Notes: generated by a model from the sequence alone, not told the origin. Positions 25,899-34,085 are shown, counted from the first letter of the stretch. The stretch: 64,000 nucleotides of DNA from Pseudoclavibacter chungangensis (GCF_013410545.1 NZ_JACCFV010000001.1:3162001-3226000), one strand, 5' to 3'. Made by a program: numbers and translations.

Positions 25899-27535
25899 CC
25901 GCAGTGCTCACGATCGACGACCTGCGCGTCGGATACCTCACGGGCGGCGAACGCATCGACGTCGTACGCGGCGTCTCGCTCGAGCTCGAAGCGGGCAAGG
26001 TGCTCGCGGTCGTCGGCGAATCCGGCTCGGGCAAGACCACGACCGCGCAGGCGGCGACGGGACTGCTCGCCTCGAACGGCAGCATCACGGGCGGCAGCGT
26101 CCGCATCGACGGGACCGACGTGACGGGCTGGACCGACAAGCGGTTCCAGACGATCCGCGGCGAGACGATCGGCTGGATCCCGCAGGACCCGAACAACTCG
26201 CTCAACCCCGTGAAGAAGATCGGCGAGAGCGTCGCCGAGGTGCTGCGCGTGCACAAGTGGAAGGACCGCGAGGCGCGTCGCGCGCGCGTGCTCGAACTGC
26301 TCGATCGCGTCGGCATCCCCGACCCCGAGCTGCGCGCGAAGCAGTACCCGCACCAACTCTCGGGCGGCATGAAGCAGCGCGTGCTCATCGCCTCGGCGAT
26401 CGCGCTGCAGCCGCGCCTGCTCATCGCGGACGAGGCGACGAGTGCGCTCGACGTGACCGTGCAGAAGACGATCCTCGACCTCATCGACGAACTGCGACGC
26501 GAGTCAGGCACGGCCGTCCTCATGGTGACGCACGACCTCGCGGTCGCCGCCGACCGGGCCGACGAGCTGCTCGTGCTGAAGGACGGCACGGTGCAGGAAC
26601 GCGGTGAGACGGTGCACGTCCTGCTGCACCCGACGAGCGAGTACACGACGCGCCTCCTGCACGACGCGCCCGCGATCGCGACGATCCGGGCGCGCGAGAC
26701 GGAGGAGATCGTGGGGCCCGACGCGCCGAGGGACCCCGAGGCGGCGCCCGTCGTCGTCGCGCGCTCGCTCGTGCAGGAGTTCGGGCCGAAGCGTTCGCCG
26801 CTGCGGGCCGTCGACGACGTGTCGTTCGAGATCCCCGCGGGGACGACGCACGCGATCGTCGGCGAGTCCGGCTCGGGCAAGACGACGACGGCGCGCATCG
26901 TGCTCGGATTCCAGCGACCGACGTCGGGCTCGGTCGAGATCCTCGGCAAGGACATCACGTCGCTCCGCGGTCGTGGGCTGCGCGAGCTGCGCCGCTCGGT
27001 GCAGATGGTGTACCAGAACCCGTACAGCTCGCTCGACCCGCGACAGACGATCGAGCAGATCGTCGCGGAGCCGCTGCGCAACTTCGGCGTCTCGTCGGCG
27101 GCCGAGCGGCGAAAGCGCGTCGAGGGCATCCTCGACCGCGTCGCGCTGCCGAGCTCGATGCTCACGCGCCGCCCGCGCGAGCTGTCGGGCGGGCAGCGCC
27201 AGCGCGTCGCGATCGCGCGCGCGCTCGTGCTCGACCCGAGCATCGTCGTGCTCGACGAGGCCGTCTCGGCGCTCGACGTGACCGTGCAGGCGCAGATCCT
27301 CGAGCTGCTCGGGGAACTGCAGCGCTCGACGGGCGTCAGCTACCTGTTCATCTCGCACGACCTCGCGGTCGTACGGCTCGTCTCGCACACCGTGTCGGTC
27401 ATGCGCCAGGGCGCGGTCGTCGAGGCCGGCCCCACGGCCGAGGTGTTCGACGCCCCGCAGGACGAGTACACGCAGCGACTCATCGCCGCGATCCCCGGCC
27501 GCCGTGCGGCCGAGACCGGCACCTTCCTCATCTGA
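25895..27535 (+). CDS. Fused two-domain ABC ATP-binding protein (DppD-DppF-like)
   Basis: 546 residues with two complete ABC domains. Domain 1: Walker A GESGSGKTTTAQAA, signature LSGGMKQRV, Walker B LLIADEATSALD. Domain 2: [41 protein letters not shown] and an H-loop in ISHDLAV. Each Walker B has Glu-Ala instead of the usual Glu-Pro after the Asp, which is common in this type. It powers the permeases just upstream. Domain 1 ends with the oligopeptide ATPase tail (HPTSEYTTRLLHDAP). Full length, no damage. Confidence 0.94.
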   Translation: MTAVLTIDDLRVGYLTGGERIDVVRGVSLELEAGKVLAVVGESGSGKTTTAQAATGLLASNGSITGGSVRIDGTDVTGWTDKRFQTIRGETIGWIPQDPNNSLNPVKKIGESVAEVLRVHKWKDREARRARVLELLDRVGIPDPELRAKQYPHQLSGGMKQRVLIASAIALQPRLLIADEATSALDVTVQKTILDLIDELRRESGTAVLMVTHDLAVAADRADELLVLKDGTVQERGETVHVLLHPTSEYTTRLLHDAPAIATIRARETEEIVGPDAPRDPEAAPVVVARSLVQEFGPKRSPLRAVDDVSFEIPAGTTHAIVGESGSGKTTTARIVLGFQRPTSGSVEILGKDITSLRGRGLRELRRSVQMVYQNPYSSLDPRQTIEQIVAEPLRNFGVSSAAERRKRVEGILDRVALPSSMLTRRPRELSGGQRQRVAIARALVLDPSIVVLDEAVSALDVTVQAQILELLGELQRSTGVSYLFISHDLAVVRLVSHTVSVMRQGAVVEAGPTAEVFDAPQDEYTQRLIAAIPGRRAAETGTFLI

Positions 27536-27638
27536 CCCGCTTCCCTCACCCGACCCACATCCGCGTGCGCGGGTCCCCCGCTCGGGACCGGCGCCGTCCC
27601 CGCTCCACCGAATCCCCACCCACCGGAGGCCCCGAACC

Positions 27639-28655
27639 GTGCCCGATCTCGCCTTCTTCACGCGACTGCTCGACGATGCCGAGCCCGCCGAGCGCTACCG
27701 GCTCGCGACGGAGCAGATCCGCCACGCCGAGCGCTTCGGGTTCGACAGCGCGTGGGTGGCGCAGCACCACTTCCACGGGAACGAGGGCGGACTGCCCTCG
27801 CCGCTCGTGTTCCTCGCGCACGCGGCGGCGCACACGAGCACGATCACGCTCGGCACCGGTGTCATCACGCTCGGGCTCGAGGATCCGATCCGCGTCGCGG
27901 AGGACGCCTCGGTGCTCGATGCGCTCTCGGGCGGACGGCTGCAGCTCGGGTTCAGCTCCGGCGGCACACCCGCATCGTTCCCGCCGTTCGGCGCGGTCTT
28001 CGCCGATCGGCACCCCGTGTTCGACGCGAAGATCGCGGCGCTGTTCGCGGCGCTCGGCGGCGACGACCTCGGCGGGGGCAACCACCTCTACCCGCCCGCG
28101 CACGGACTCGCGGAGCGCGTGTGGTTCGCGACGTTCTCGGCACCGCTCGCCGTCCGCGCGGGCGAGCTCGGGCTCGGACTGCAGCTCTCGCGCACGCAGC
28201 CGCGGCCCGAGGGCGACCCCGAGTTGCCGCTCTGGGACGTCCAGCACCCGATCGTCGACGCGTACGAGGCGGCGCTGCCTGCGGGTGCCGAGCGGCGCGT
28301 GTCCGTGGCACGGAGCGTGTACGTCGCCGACGACGGCGAGGCCGCCCGCGCGCTCGCCGAGGAACGCTACCGTCGTTCACCGCTCGCCCGTTCGATCGTC
28401 GGGGACGCGGTCGACGACCTCCCCCGCGACGAGCTGCTTCGTCGACTCGACGTGCACGTCGGCTATGTCGACACCGTCGTGGCGTCGCTCGCGGCCGACA
28501 CGCTCCTGCCGCGCGCGACGCAGCTCTCGTTCCAGGTGCACTCGGTCGACCCGGCGCACGAGCTCGTGCTGCGCTCGATCGAGCTCATCGCGACCGAGGT
28601 CGCGCCGCGCCTCGGCTGGCGCGGTGCCGACGCCGAGGGCCCGGCGACCGCCTGA
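27639..28655 (+). CDS. LLM-class flavin-dependent monooxygenase (KPN_01858-like)
   Basis: 338 residues from GTG 27639, behind CCGGAGG. Luciferase-like TIM-barrel landmarks: RHAERFGFDSAWVAQHHFHGNEGGLPSPLVFLAHAAAHT, TLGTGVITLGLEDPIRVAEDASVLDALSGGRLQLGFSSGG. These enzymes use reduced FMN and O2 to oxidise organic or sulfur compounds. Position directly after a peptide-type ABC transporter and next to CMD/alkylhydroperoxidase proteins matches the KPN_01858 family cluster as I remember it (TIGR04027-TIGR04030). Substrate unknown. The stop codon merges into a 16-bp tandem repeat. Confidence 0.85.
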   Translation: MPDLAFFTRLLDDAEPAERYRLATEQIRHAERFGFDSAWVAQHHFHGNEGGLPSPLVFLAHAAAHTSTITLGTGVITLGLEDPIRVAEDASVLDALSGGRLQLGFSSGGTPASFPPFGAVFADRHPVFDAKIAALFAALGGDDLGGGNHLYPPAHGLAERVWFATFSAPLAVRAGELGLGLQLSRTQPRPEGDPELPLWDVQHPIVDAYEAALPAGAERRVSVARSVYVADDGEAARALAEERYRRSPLARSIVGDAVDDLPRDELLRRLDVHVGYVDTVVASLAADTLLPRATQLSFQVHSVDPAHELVLRSIELIATEVAPRLGWRGADAEGPATA

Positions 28656-28797
28656 GCGCGCCGTCGCTTGAGCGCATGGGCGCCCGAGTGCGCCGTCGCT
28701 TGAGCGCGCCACCGCCCGAGTGCGCCGTCGCCCGAGCGCGCCACCGCCCGAGCACACAGCCGCCCGAGCACACAGCCGCCCCAGCGCCGCCACCGGG
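28654..28797 (+). repeat. 16-bp tandem repeat, about nine units, directly after a stop codon
   Basis: Eight clear units (GAGCGCGCCGTCGCTT type, later GAGCACACAGCCGCCC) from 28654 to 28781 plus a degraded ninth. The first unit shares the GA of the TGA stop of the monooxygenase gene. The length is not a multiple of three and no gene is coded through it. Confidence 0.85.
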
Positions 28798-28830
28798 CTT
28801 CCGCCGAGACCCGCCCACCGGCCCATCCCC

Positions 28831-28855
28831 CGTCCCTCGAGTGCGACCAGGGACG
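28831..28855 (+). terminator. Hairpin after the 16-bp array
   Basis: CGTCCCT (28831-28837) pairs with AGGGACG (28849-28855) around an 11-base loop, downstream of the monooxygenase operon. Confidence 0.5.
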
Positions 28856-28874
28856 GAGCCGCGCGCCGCGCCAT

Positions 28875-28892
28875 CTCCCCCGGACGGGGGAG
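28875..28892 (+). terminator. GC-rich hairpin, second terminator candidate
   Basis: CTCCCCCG (28875-28882) and CGGGGGAG (28885-28892) form an almost loop-free stem followed by GCGCGATT. With the hairpin at 28831 it probably ends the ABC transporter-monooxygenase transcript. Confidence 0.5.
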
Positions 28893-28932
28893 GCGCGATT
28901 CGTGAGCCGATCGTTACCTTCGAGGGAAGGCG

Positions 28933-29223
28933 GTGATTCGGATGCAGGCACGGTGGCACGCGGTGCTGTTCGGCGATCGGGAGGATCCGCGGCTCAGGCT
29001 CCAGGAACTCTTCGGCGGCAAGCTGCCCGATTCGGGCCAACCGCCGGCACCGGCGCTCGCGTGGGCGCGACGCGTGCTCGGCTGCCCGAACGGCGCACAC
29101 GTGACCGATGTGGCGGTCGCGACGAGACTGCTGCGGGAGGCCGATCCGCGACTCATGCTGCGCCCCGCCGTGTTCCTCGCCGAGGCCGCCGTGCGGCGTG
29201 GGCTCGAGGTCGCCGACGCCTGA
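28933..29223 (+). CDS. Small hypothetical protein
   Basis: 96 residues. GTG 28933 follows AGGGAAGG with good spacing; ATG 28942 is an alternative. Arg/Ala/Leu-rich and helical, no signal or membrane segment (ARWHAVLFGDREDPRLRLQELFGGKL; AVATRLLREADPRLMLRPAVFLAEAAVRRGL). It lies between the two parts of the monooxygenase/CMD locus but is separated from both by hairpins and by a promoter. Codon use fits a real gene. No family recognised. Confidence 0.55.
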   Translation: MIRMQARWHAVLFGDREDPRLRLQELFGGKLPDSGQPPAPALAWARRVLGCPNGAHVTDVAVATRLLREADPRLMLRPAVFLAEAAVRRGLEVADA

Positions 29224-29243
29224 GCGCGCAGCACCCCGCCGCG

Positions 29244-29297
29244 CTTCATATGACGTCACGGAGCGGAACGCGGCGGCATCGCGCTTGTAGGTTCGAG
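29244..29297 (+). promoter_or_regulatory. Promoter motif shared with the ABC operon (copy 2)
   Basis: CTTCATA at 29244-29250, CGTCACG at 29254-29260, then GTAGGTTCGAG at 29287-29297, in the same spacing as at 22182. The stretch TGACGTCA around 29251-29258 is itself an 8-bp palindrome. It lies 67 bp before the CMD gene start. Confidence 0.6.
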
Positions 29298-29363
29298 CCG
29301 CACGGCAGCCGTGGTCCGGGCGCGTCACGCCCTCGACCGCGCGCCATCGGAAGGAGTGCGTAC

Positions 29364-30008
29364 GTGTCAGACGACGTCATCGACGAGGTCCTCGCCATCC
29401 TGCCCGGCGATCCGCTCGACGCGATCCGCGCGGCGCGGCCGGCGGCGCGCGAGAACGCGCAGCGCAGCTACGAGGCGCTGTTCGAACCGGTCGACGCGAG
29501 CGAGGCATCGCTCGCCGAACGCGCACTCGTCGCACAGTTCGTGACGGGTGTCTCGCGCGAGCCGCTGCTGACCGACTGGTATCGAGCGGCTGCCGTCGAC
29601 GCGGGTGCCGAGAGCCAGGCGGAGGTCGTCGACGCGCTCGTCGCGACGAGTGCCACGACGGGCCCGTTCGGTGCCTACGCCGAGGTCGGGCTCGCCGAGG
29701 AGTCGACCGACGGGCTGCGGCTCACGATCGACGCCGCGACCCGTCAGCTGCTCGGCGCGCGCCTCGCGTCGGCGATCGAGCACGCCCACCTGCTCGTGTT
29801 CCGGCCCCGCGAGGCATCGGCGGCGGCCCTCGACCGGCTGCTCGACGCGGGCTGGTCGACGACGGGCATCGTGACGATCTCGCAGCTCATCGCGTTCGTC
29901 AGCTTCCAGCTGCGCCTCGTGATCGGCCTCGGCGCACTGCAGGCCGACCTCGTCGAATCCGGGGCCACCGCCCCGACCGGAACCGCGACCCCGAGGAGCG
30001 ACTCGTGA
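29364..30008 (+). CDS. CMD-domain protein (Avi_7170-like)
   Basis: 214 residues from GTG 29364 after GGAAGGAG. An all-helical carboxymuconolactone decarboxylase-like protein; ARENAQRSYEALFEPVDAS and ERALVAQFVTGVSREPLLTDWY are near the start. The usual CxxC redox pair is missing, so it probably acts with the cysteine-containing partner encoded next, as in the Avi_7170/Avi_7169 pairs. It overlaps that gene by GTGA. The shared promoter motif ties it to the ABC transporter. Confidence 0.72.
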   Translation: MSDDVIDEVLAILPGDPLDAIRAARPAARENAQRSYEALFEPVDASEASLAERALVAQFVTGVSREPLLTDWYRAAAVDAGAESQAEVVDALVATSATTGPFGAYAEVGLAEESTDGLRLTIDAATRQLLGARLASAIEHAHLLVFRPREASAAALDRLLDAGWSTTGIVTISQLIAFVSFQLRLVIGLGALQADLVESGATAPTGTATPRSDS

Positions 30009-30622
30009 CCGAGCACACCGTGCAGCACCCCGACCTCGAACGCCCCGAGCGGTTCACGCAGGACTCGCTCGGCTGGTCGCCCTGGCTCGAACCGCTCCCG
30101 AAGAGCGAGTTCACCGACCGGCACTGGGAGGCGGTCGTCGACCGGGCCCGCGCCGACATGCCGTACTTCGCCCTGCTCGCGAGGGATCCCGAGATCCTGC
30201 TCGCCCGCACGCGCACCGACAACGACATCTTCTACAACACCGAGGGCGGCGCCCCGCGGGCGGAACGCGAGCTCGCGGCGACGGCCACGTCGAGGCTCAA
30301 CGGATGCGTGTTCTGCGCGTCCGTCCACTCGCGTTTCGCGACACAGAACTCGGATCGTGGCGAGGACGTGCAGCGTCTGCTCGACGAGGGCGTGACGGCG
30401 ACGCTCGATCCGCGCTGGGACGCGGTCGTCGCGGCGTCGGTCGCGCTCACCGAGACGCCGAGCGGTTTCGGCACCGAGCAGATCCGGGCGCTGCGTGAGC
30501 AGGGACTCGACGACGTCGAGATCGCCGACGTGATCGCGGGCTCGGCGTTCTTCAACTGGGCGAATCGCCTCATGCTCTCGCTCGGCGAGCCGCAGGTGCC
30601 GAAGCGTCGGAGCGCGTCGTGA
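30005..30622 (+). CDS. Alkylhydroperoxidase-domain protein (Avi_7169-like)
   Basis: 205 residues. The AhpD-type redox motif is intact: C101-V-F-C104-A-S-V-H108 within TATSRLNGCVFCASVHSRFA. The N-terminal part HPDLERPERFTQDSLGWSPWLEPLP is typical of the Avi_7169 type. Such proteins reduce peroxides or take part in thiol redox chemistry, plausibly removing peroxide formed by the flavin monooxygenase; that link is inferred from the cluster. It overlaps the CMD gene upstream and the VOC gene downstream (GTGA). Confidence 0.78.
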   Translation: MTEHTVQHPDLERPERFTQDSLGWSPWLEPLPKSEFTDRHWEAVVDRARADMPYFALLARDPEILLARTRTDNDIFYNTEGGAPRAERELAATATSRLNGCVFCASVHSRFATQNSDRGEDVQRLLDEGVTATLDPRWDAVVAASVALTETPSGFGTEQIRALREQGLDDVEIADVIAGSAFFNWANRLMLSLGEPQVPKRRSAS

Positions 30623-31260
30623 GCGTCCCGAGTCTGCTCGACCACGTCGTGCTCGCCGGGCCCGATCTCGAGGCCGCAATCGACCACGTGCACCGGCTCA
30701 CGGGTGTGCGCGCGGAACGCGGTGGGCGCCATCCGGGCGGCACGGCGAACGCGCTCATCGCGCTGACGCGTGACGGGGCGCGGGGCACGCAGTACCTCGA
30801 GATCATCGGCCCCGATCCCGACCGCGAGGGCAACGAACTGCCAGAGACGTTCGGCATCGCGACGCTCACCGAGCCGCGGGTCGTCGCGTACGCGATCCAT
30901 CCGCGCGACATCGAGGCGCAGGCGGCCCAGGCGGCGACCTCGTCGCACGACCCGGGGCCTGTCGAGCCGCTGTCGCGTCGGACCGAGCAGGGCACGCTGC
31001 TCGAGTGGCGACTCACGCGCTCGCGTGCGGCACTGCCGGCGTATCTGCCGTTCCTCATCGATTGGGGCGAGACGCCGCAGCCGGGTCTGACGACCGGCCC
31101 GGAGCTCGAGGTGCGCTCGTTCACGGCGACCGTGCCCGATGTGTGGTCGGCCGCGGAGGCGGCCACCGCGTTCGGTTCGGACATCCGGTTCAAGACGGGT
31201 GACGGGGTCACGCTGCGGCTCACCGTCGACGGCCCGAAGGGCGAGGTGACGCTCATCTGA
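30619..31260 (+). CDS. VOC/glyoxalase-like domain protein
   Basis: 213 residues. LLDHVVLAGPDLEAAIDHVHRLTGVRAERGGRHPGGTANALIAL is the start of a glyoxalase_3-like VOC fold, and QYLEIIGPDP gives the Glu strand. The second half is less conserved but ends VTLRLTVDGPKGEVTLI. VOC proteins bind a metal and do isomerase, dioxygenase or binding roles; none can be assigned. As last gene of the CMD-alkylhydroperoxidase unit it probably serves the same pathway. A 13-bp repeat array begins 14 bp after its stop. Confidence 0.78.
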   Translation: MSVPSLLDHVVLAGPDLEAAIDHVHRLTGVRAERGGRHPGGTANALIALTRDGARGTQYLEIIGPDPDREGNELPETFGIATLTEPRVVAYAIHPRDIEAQAAQAATSSHDPGPVEPLSRRTEQGTLLEWRLTRSRAALPAYLPFLIDWGETPQPGLTTGPELEVRSFTATVPDVWSAAEAATAFGSDIRFKTGDGVTLRLTVDGPKGEVTLI

Positions 31261-31274
31261 AGCGGCACCCGCTC

Positions 31275-31430
31275 CGGGCATGCGGTTCGGGCATCCGGAC
31301 CGAGCATCCGGCCCAAGCATCCGGCGCACGTACCCAGTCCGAGGTTCCGGCCCGAGCATCCGGCCTGAGCACCCGGTCCGAGCATCGGGCCCGAGCATCC
31401 GGTCCGGGCATGCGGTCTGAGCACCCGGTC
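31275..31430 (+). repeat. 13-bp tandem repeat, 12 units
   Basis: Twelve consecutive 13-bp units of consensus CGAGCATCCGGTC between 31275 and 31430; unit 5 is the most diverged. It begins 14 bp after the VOC stop codon, and on the plus strand no convincing protein is encoded. Confidence 0.85.
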
Positions 31431-31613
31431 CGCATCGCACCGGGTCGCGACGCCTCGCAGGGTGACCACAGGGCGCGTACCTGGGCCGGGTCGGGCCGGG
31501 ATTCCGTGGCGGCGACACCCGGCTACCCCGTGCGCGAGCGCCACGTGTTTCCTGGGCTGATGAGGTGGGTGCCGCAGCGCTACGCTGGCGCGCATGACCT
31601 CTGTCCCGGAGAC

Positions 31614-32411
31614 GTGTTGATCGCGACGGCAGACCACGAATCCCGCCGCGACGAGCGTGCGGTCGGTCCTGTCGCGTGGCCGCGTCTCGTCGTGGCCGCG
31701 TGCAGCGGTGCCATGCTCGCGCTCGCCTATGGGCTCGAGCCGGTCTGGTTCGCGGCCTGGCTCGGCGCGATCCCGTTGCTCGTCGTCGCGGCGTCGCTGC
31801 GGCTGCGTTCGGCGGCCGCACTCGGTGCGGTCGCGGGCGCGGTCGCTTCGGTCTCGCTCTTCGGACTCCACTGGAACGAGGCCGGCCCGGTCGACGCCGT
31901 CGTGCTCGCGTTCGCGCGGTCCGCGCAGTGGGCATTCGTCGCCTCGGCGGCACGTGTCGGTTCCTCGATGCTGCCGACCGGACTCGGCGTGCTCGCGGCG
32001 CCGATCGCGCTCGGGGCGAGCGAGTTCCTCTCGAACTCGGCTCCGTCACTCGGAGGCGTCGTCGTCGTGGTGGGGCACCTGCACGCGCTCCCCACGCACA
32101 TGCTCGCGGCGCTCGGCGGTGCGCCGGCGGCGGCGTTCCTCGTCGCGCTCGTCGCGAGCTTCGCGACCGTGGCGTTCACACCGGCGCAGCGCACGGTGCG
32201 TCGCGTCGCGGTGCCGCTCGCGAGCCGAGTCGGAGCGTTCGGTGGCGGTTGCCCACGTGTGAAGGCGGCGAGGGCGTCGACGCCCCGCCCCGGGACGACG
32301 CGCCGTGTGGCCGGTGACGCGACGACGCCGGGCGCGATCAGGCGGCAGTCCAAGGGGGCCGCGGCACGTCGGCCGTCGCTGCGCCGGGCACGTTCCGAGG
32401 AGCGTCGCTGA
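31614..32411 (+). CDS. Membrane protein resembling the N-terminal domain of apolipoprotein N-acyltransferase
   Basis: 265 residues if GTG 31614 is used (TTG 31617 has better spacing from GGAG). About five hydrophobic helices: GAMLALAYGLEPVWFAAWLGAIPLLVV, AALGAVAGAVASVSLFGLHWNE, AQWAFVASAAR, LGVLAAPIALGASEFL, FLVALVASFATVAF, then a basic tail. The order and motifs recall the membrane part of Lnt, but the nitrilase-type catalytic domain with its Glu-Lys-Cys triad is absent. It may be an orphan truncated Lnt or an unrelated membrane protein. Confidence 0.5.
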   Translation: MLIATADHESRRDERAVGPVAWPRLVVAACSGAMLALAYGLEPVWFAAWLGAIPLLVVAASLRLRSAAALGAVAGAVASVSLFGLHWNEAGPVDAVVLAFARSAQWAFVASAARVGSSMLPTGLGVLAAPIALGASEFLSNSAPSLGGVVVVVGHLHALPTHMLAALGGAPAAAFLVALVASFATVAFTPAQRTVRRVAVPLASRVGAFGGGCPRVKAARASTPRPGTTRRVAGDATTPGAIRRQSKGAAARRPSLRRARSEERR

Positions 32412-32755
32412 CGTCCTGGTCGTTGACCCCGCGATGGCTCGCCGCTCGGTCGACGATCTCCTGATCGCGCACCTCCCGGTCGGTCACCCCTCGGCCACCC
32501 GCCCTCGCGACCACTCACCTCTTGCCGGCTCGCCGCTCGGTCGACGATCTCCTGATTGCTGACCCCCGGGTCAATCACCTCTCGGCCACCCACCCCTCGG
32601 CCGCTCACCCCCTCGGCCCCGCCCACCTCGGCCGCTCACCTCTCGACAACCGACTCCTCGAGCCGACGTCCGCCGGTCCGCTGATCCGCCCGCAACTGCC
32701 TCGAGGCGGTGGCTTCCGGCCTATTCCCCACCCGAGGCCCGGTCGATCGCACCGC
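32412..32755 (+). repeat. Gene-free degenerate repeat tract
   Basis: 344 bp without a supported gene. A 30-bp block starting GGCTCGCCGCTCGG occurs at 32436-32465 and again at 32527-32556 (91 bp apart), each followed by diverged CACCCCTCGGCCACCC-type elements that recur at 32583-32640. It looks like a decayed tandem repeat placed after a stop codon. Confidence 0.6.
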
Positions 32756-33298
32756 TCAGTGGTGGATCGCGAGTTCGACGACGAGGACCAGGAGGCCGAG
32801 CGCGACGGTCGTCACGAGGGCGAGCAGCTTCTGCCAGCCGGGGACGCGGAGGCGACGCACGGTGATGAAGGTCACGACGCCGAGGGTGATGATGAGGATG
32901 CGGCTGCCGACGGCGAGTGCGGTCGTCAGCTCGAGGACGCCCGCGAGCGAGAGTGCGAGCATGAGGATCGGGGCGATGACGACCGTGAGCGCGCCGAAGC
33001 TGACCTGCGCCATGTGCGTGACGACGGACTTCGAGGGGAGCGCGTTGTAGGCGGTCATGTGCGCGATGACGTCGGCGACGAACACGGTGAGGACGGTGCC
33101 GAACGCGGTGAGGGCGATCGTCGCGATCGATGGGAGTGCCTCGACGGCCCCCTCCTCGGCGTTGCGCACGAGCGCGAGAACGACGGCGAGCGAGGTGAAC
33201 GTGACGTAGATGCGTTCTTTGAGTGCTTCGGCACGTCGTTCCGGGTCGGGATCGTGGTGTGCGCGCGTGCGTCGTGGTGGCGTAGGTACGTCGGACAT
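32756..33298 (-). CDS. Small integral membrane protein, five helices
   Basis: 180 residues from ATG 33298; the frame is open further upstream but MSDVPTPPRR is the natural start. Five hydrophobic helices: VTFTSLAVVLALV, IATIALTAFGTVLTVFVADVI, GALTVVIAPILMLALSLAG, ILIITLGVVTFITV and LLALVTTVALGLLVLVVELA, ending AIHH. A conserved-looking DVIAHMTAYNALPSKSVVTHM loop joins helices 2 and 3. Family not recognised. Divergent from the gene at 33447. Confidence 0.7.
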   Translation of the reverse strand: MSDVPTPPRRTRAHHDPDPERRAEALKERIYVTFTSLAVVLALVRNAEEGAVEALPSIATIALTAFGTVLTVFVADVIAHMTAYNALPSKSVVTHMAQVSFGALTVVIAPILMLALSLAGVLELTTALAVGSRILIITLGVVTFITVRRLRVPGWQKLLALVTTVALGLLVLVVELAIHH

Positions 33299-33446
33299 GC
33301 CGTGCAGCGTACGCCCGCCGTGGGGTCGTGTCCCGCCGTCGCGCCGTCGCAGCGGCACGAGTGCGTCTCACGAGTGCGTGTGGGCGGTGGATCGTAGGGT
33401 GAGCCTGCACGTGTTCCGCACGGGAGCGCATCCGGGAGGAGATTCC

Positions 33447-34034
33447 ATGGTGACGTACGAGCAGTTCGTCCGTGAGGTCGCGAAGACCGACCACGTTCCT
33501 GTCGATCTGGAGTTGCTGGTGCGCAGCACGATCGACGGCGCACCGTCGCCGTTCGACGATCTGGGTGTCGTCGCCGTGCTTCCGGGTGAGGATGTGAACG
33601 ACACGTCGTATCTGAGCGAGTCCGAGCTCGCGGACCCGGATATCGCCGAGAACATCGCGGCGATCGGGCACGTGCTCGAGCGCGCGGTGATGGTCGCGAA
33701 GTCCGAGGACGGCGTGCATTTCGGGTACTGGGTCGATGGTCGGGACGGTGACCTCGAGGGGGCGCCGATCGTGAGCTTCGATTCGGAGGGCCAGTTCGCG
33801 CTCGAACCGGGCGCGAGTCTTGCGGAGGCGATTGCATGGCAGGTCACCTTCGGCGATCCCGATGAGTGGGGCGAGCTGCGGGACGGTTTCGCGGAGCACG
33901 GCATCGCGTTCTCGGTCGACGATCCGGACGAACTCGGTGACGAGCCCGTCGCCGCGCCGAGCGATCCGCGTGCACTGCACCTCGCATTCGTGAACGACTC
34001 GCGCGTCGCCCGCGGGCTCGACCCGATCGGCTGA
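33447..34034 (+). CDS. Acidic soluble protein, possibly SUKH/SMI1-like
   Basis: 195 residues, ATG after GGGAGGA. Highly acidic, no signal peptide or membrane helix. HVLERAVMVAKSEDGVHFGYWVDGRDGDLEGAPIVSFDSEGQFALEPGASLAEAIAW resembles the core of SUKH-type proteins, in which a GYW strand and a later SF strand are typical, but the match is weak. SUKH proteins are often toxin immunity proteins; no toxin lies nearby, so function is left open. Confidence 0.6.
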   Translation: MVTYEQFVREVAKTDHVPVDLELLVRSTIDGAPSPFDDLGVVAVLPGEDVNDTSYLSESELADPDIAENIAAIGHVLERAVMVAKSEDGVHFGYWVDGRDGDLEGAPIVSFDSEGQFALEPGASLAEAIAWQVTFGDPDEWGELRDGFAEHGIAFSVDDPDELGDEPVAAPSDPRALHLAFVNDSRVARGLDPIG

Positions 34035-34085
34035 CTCTGACACCACGTCGGCGTGCGGGCTCGCTGCGCGCGCCTCCTTGCCATG

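Noticed and set aside
28654..31430. The 16-bp and 13-bp arrays as CRISPR
   Set aside because: Units are contiguous without spacers, far shorter than CRISPR repeats, and no cas genes are present.
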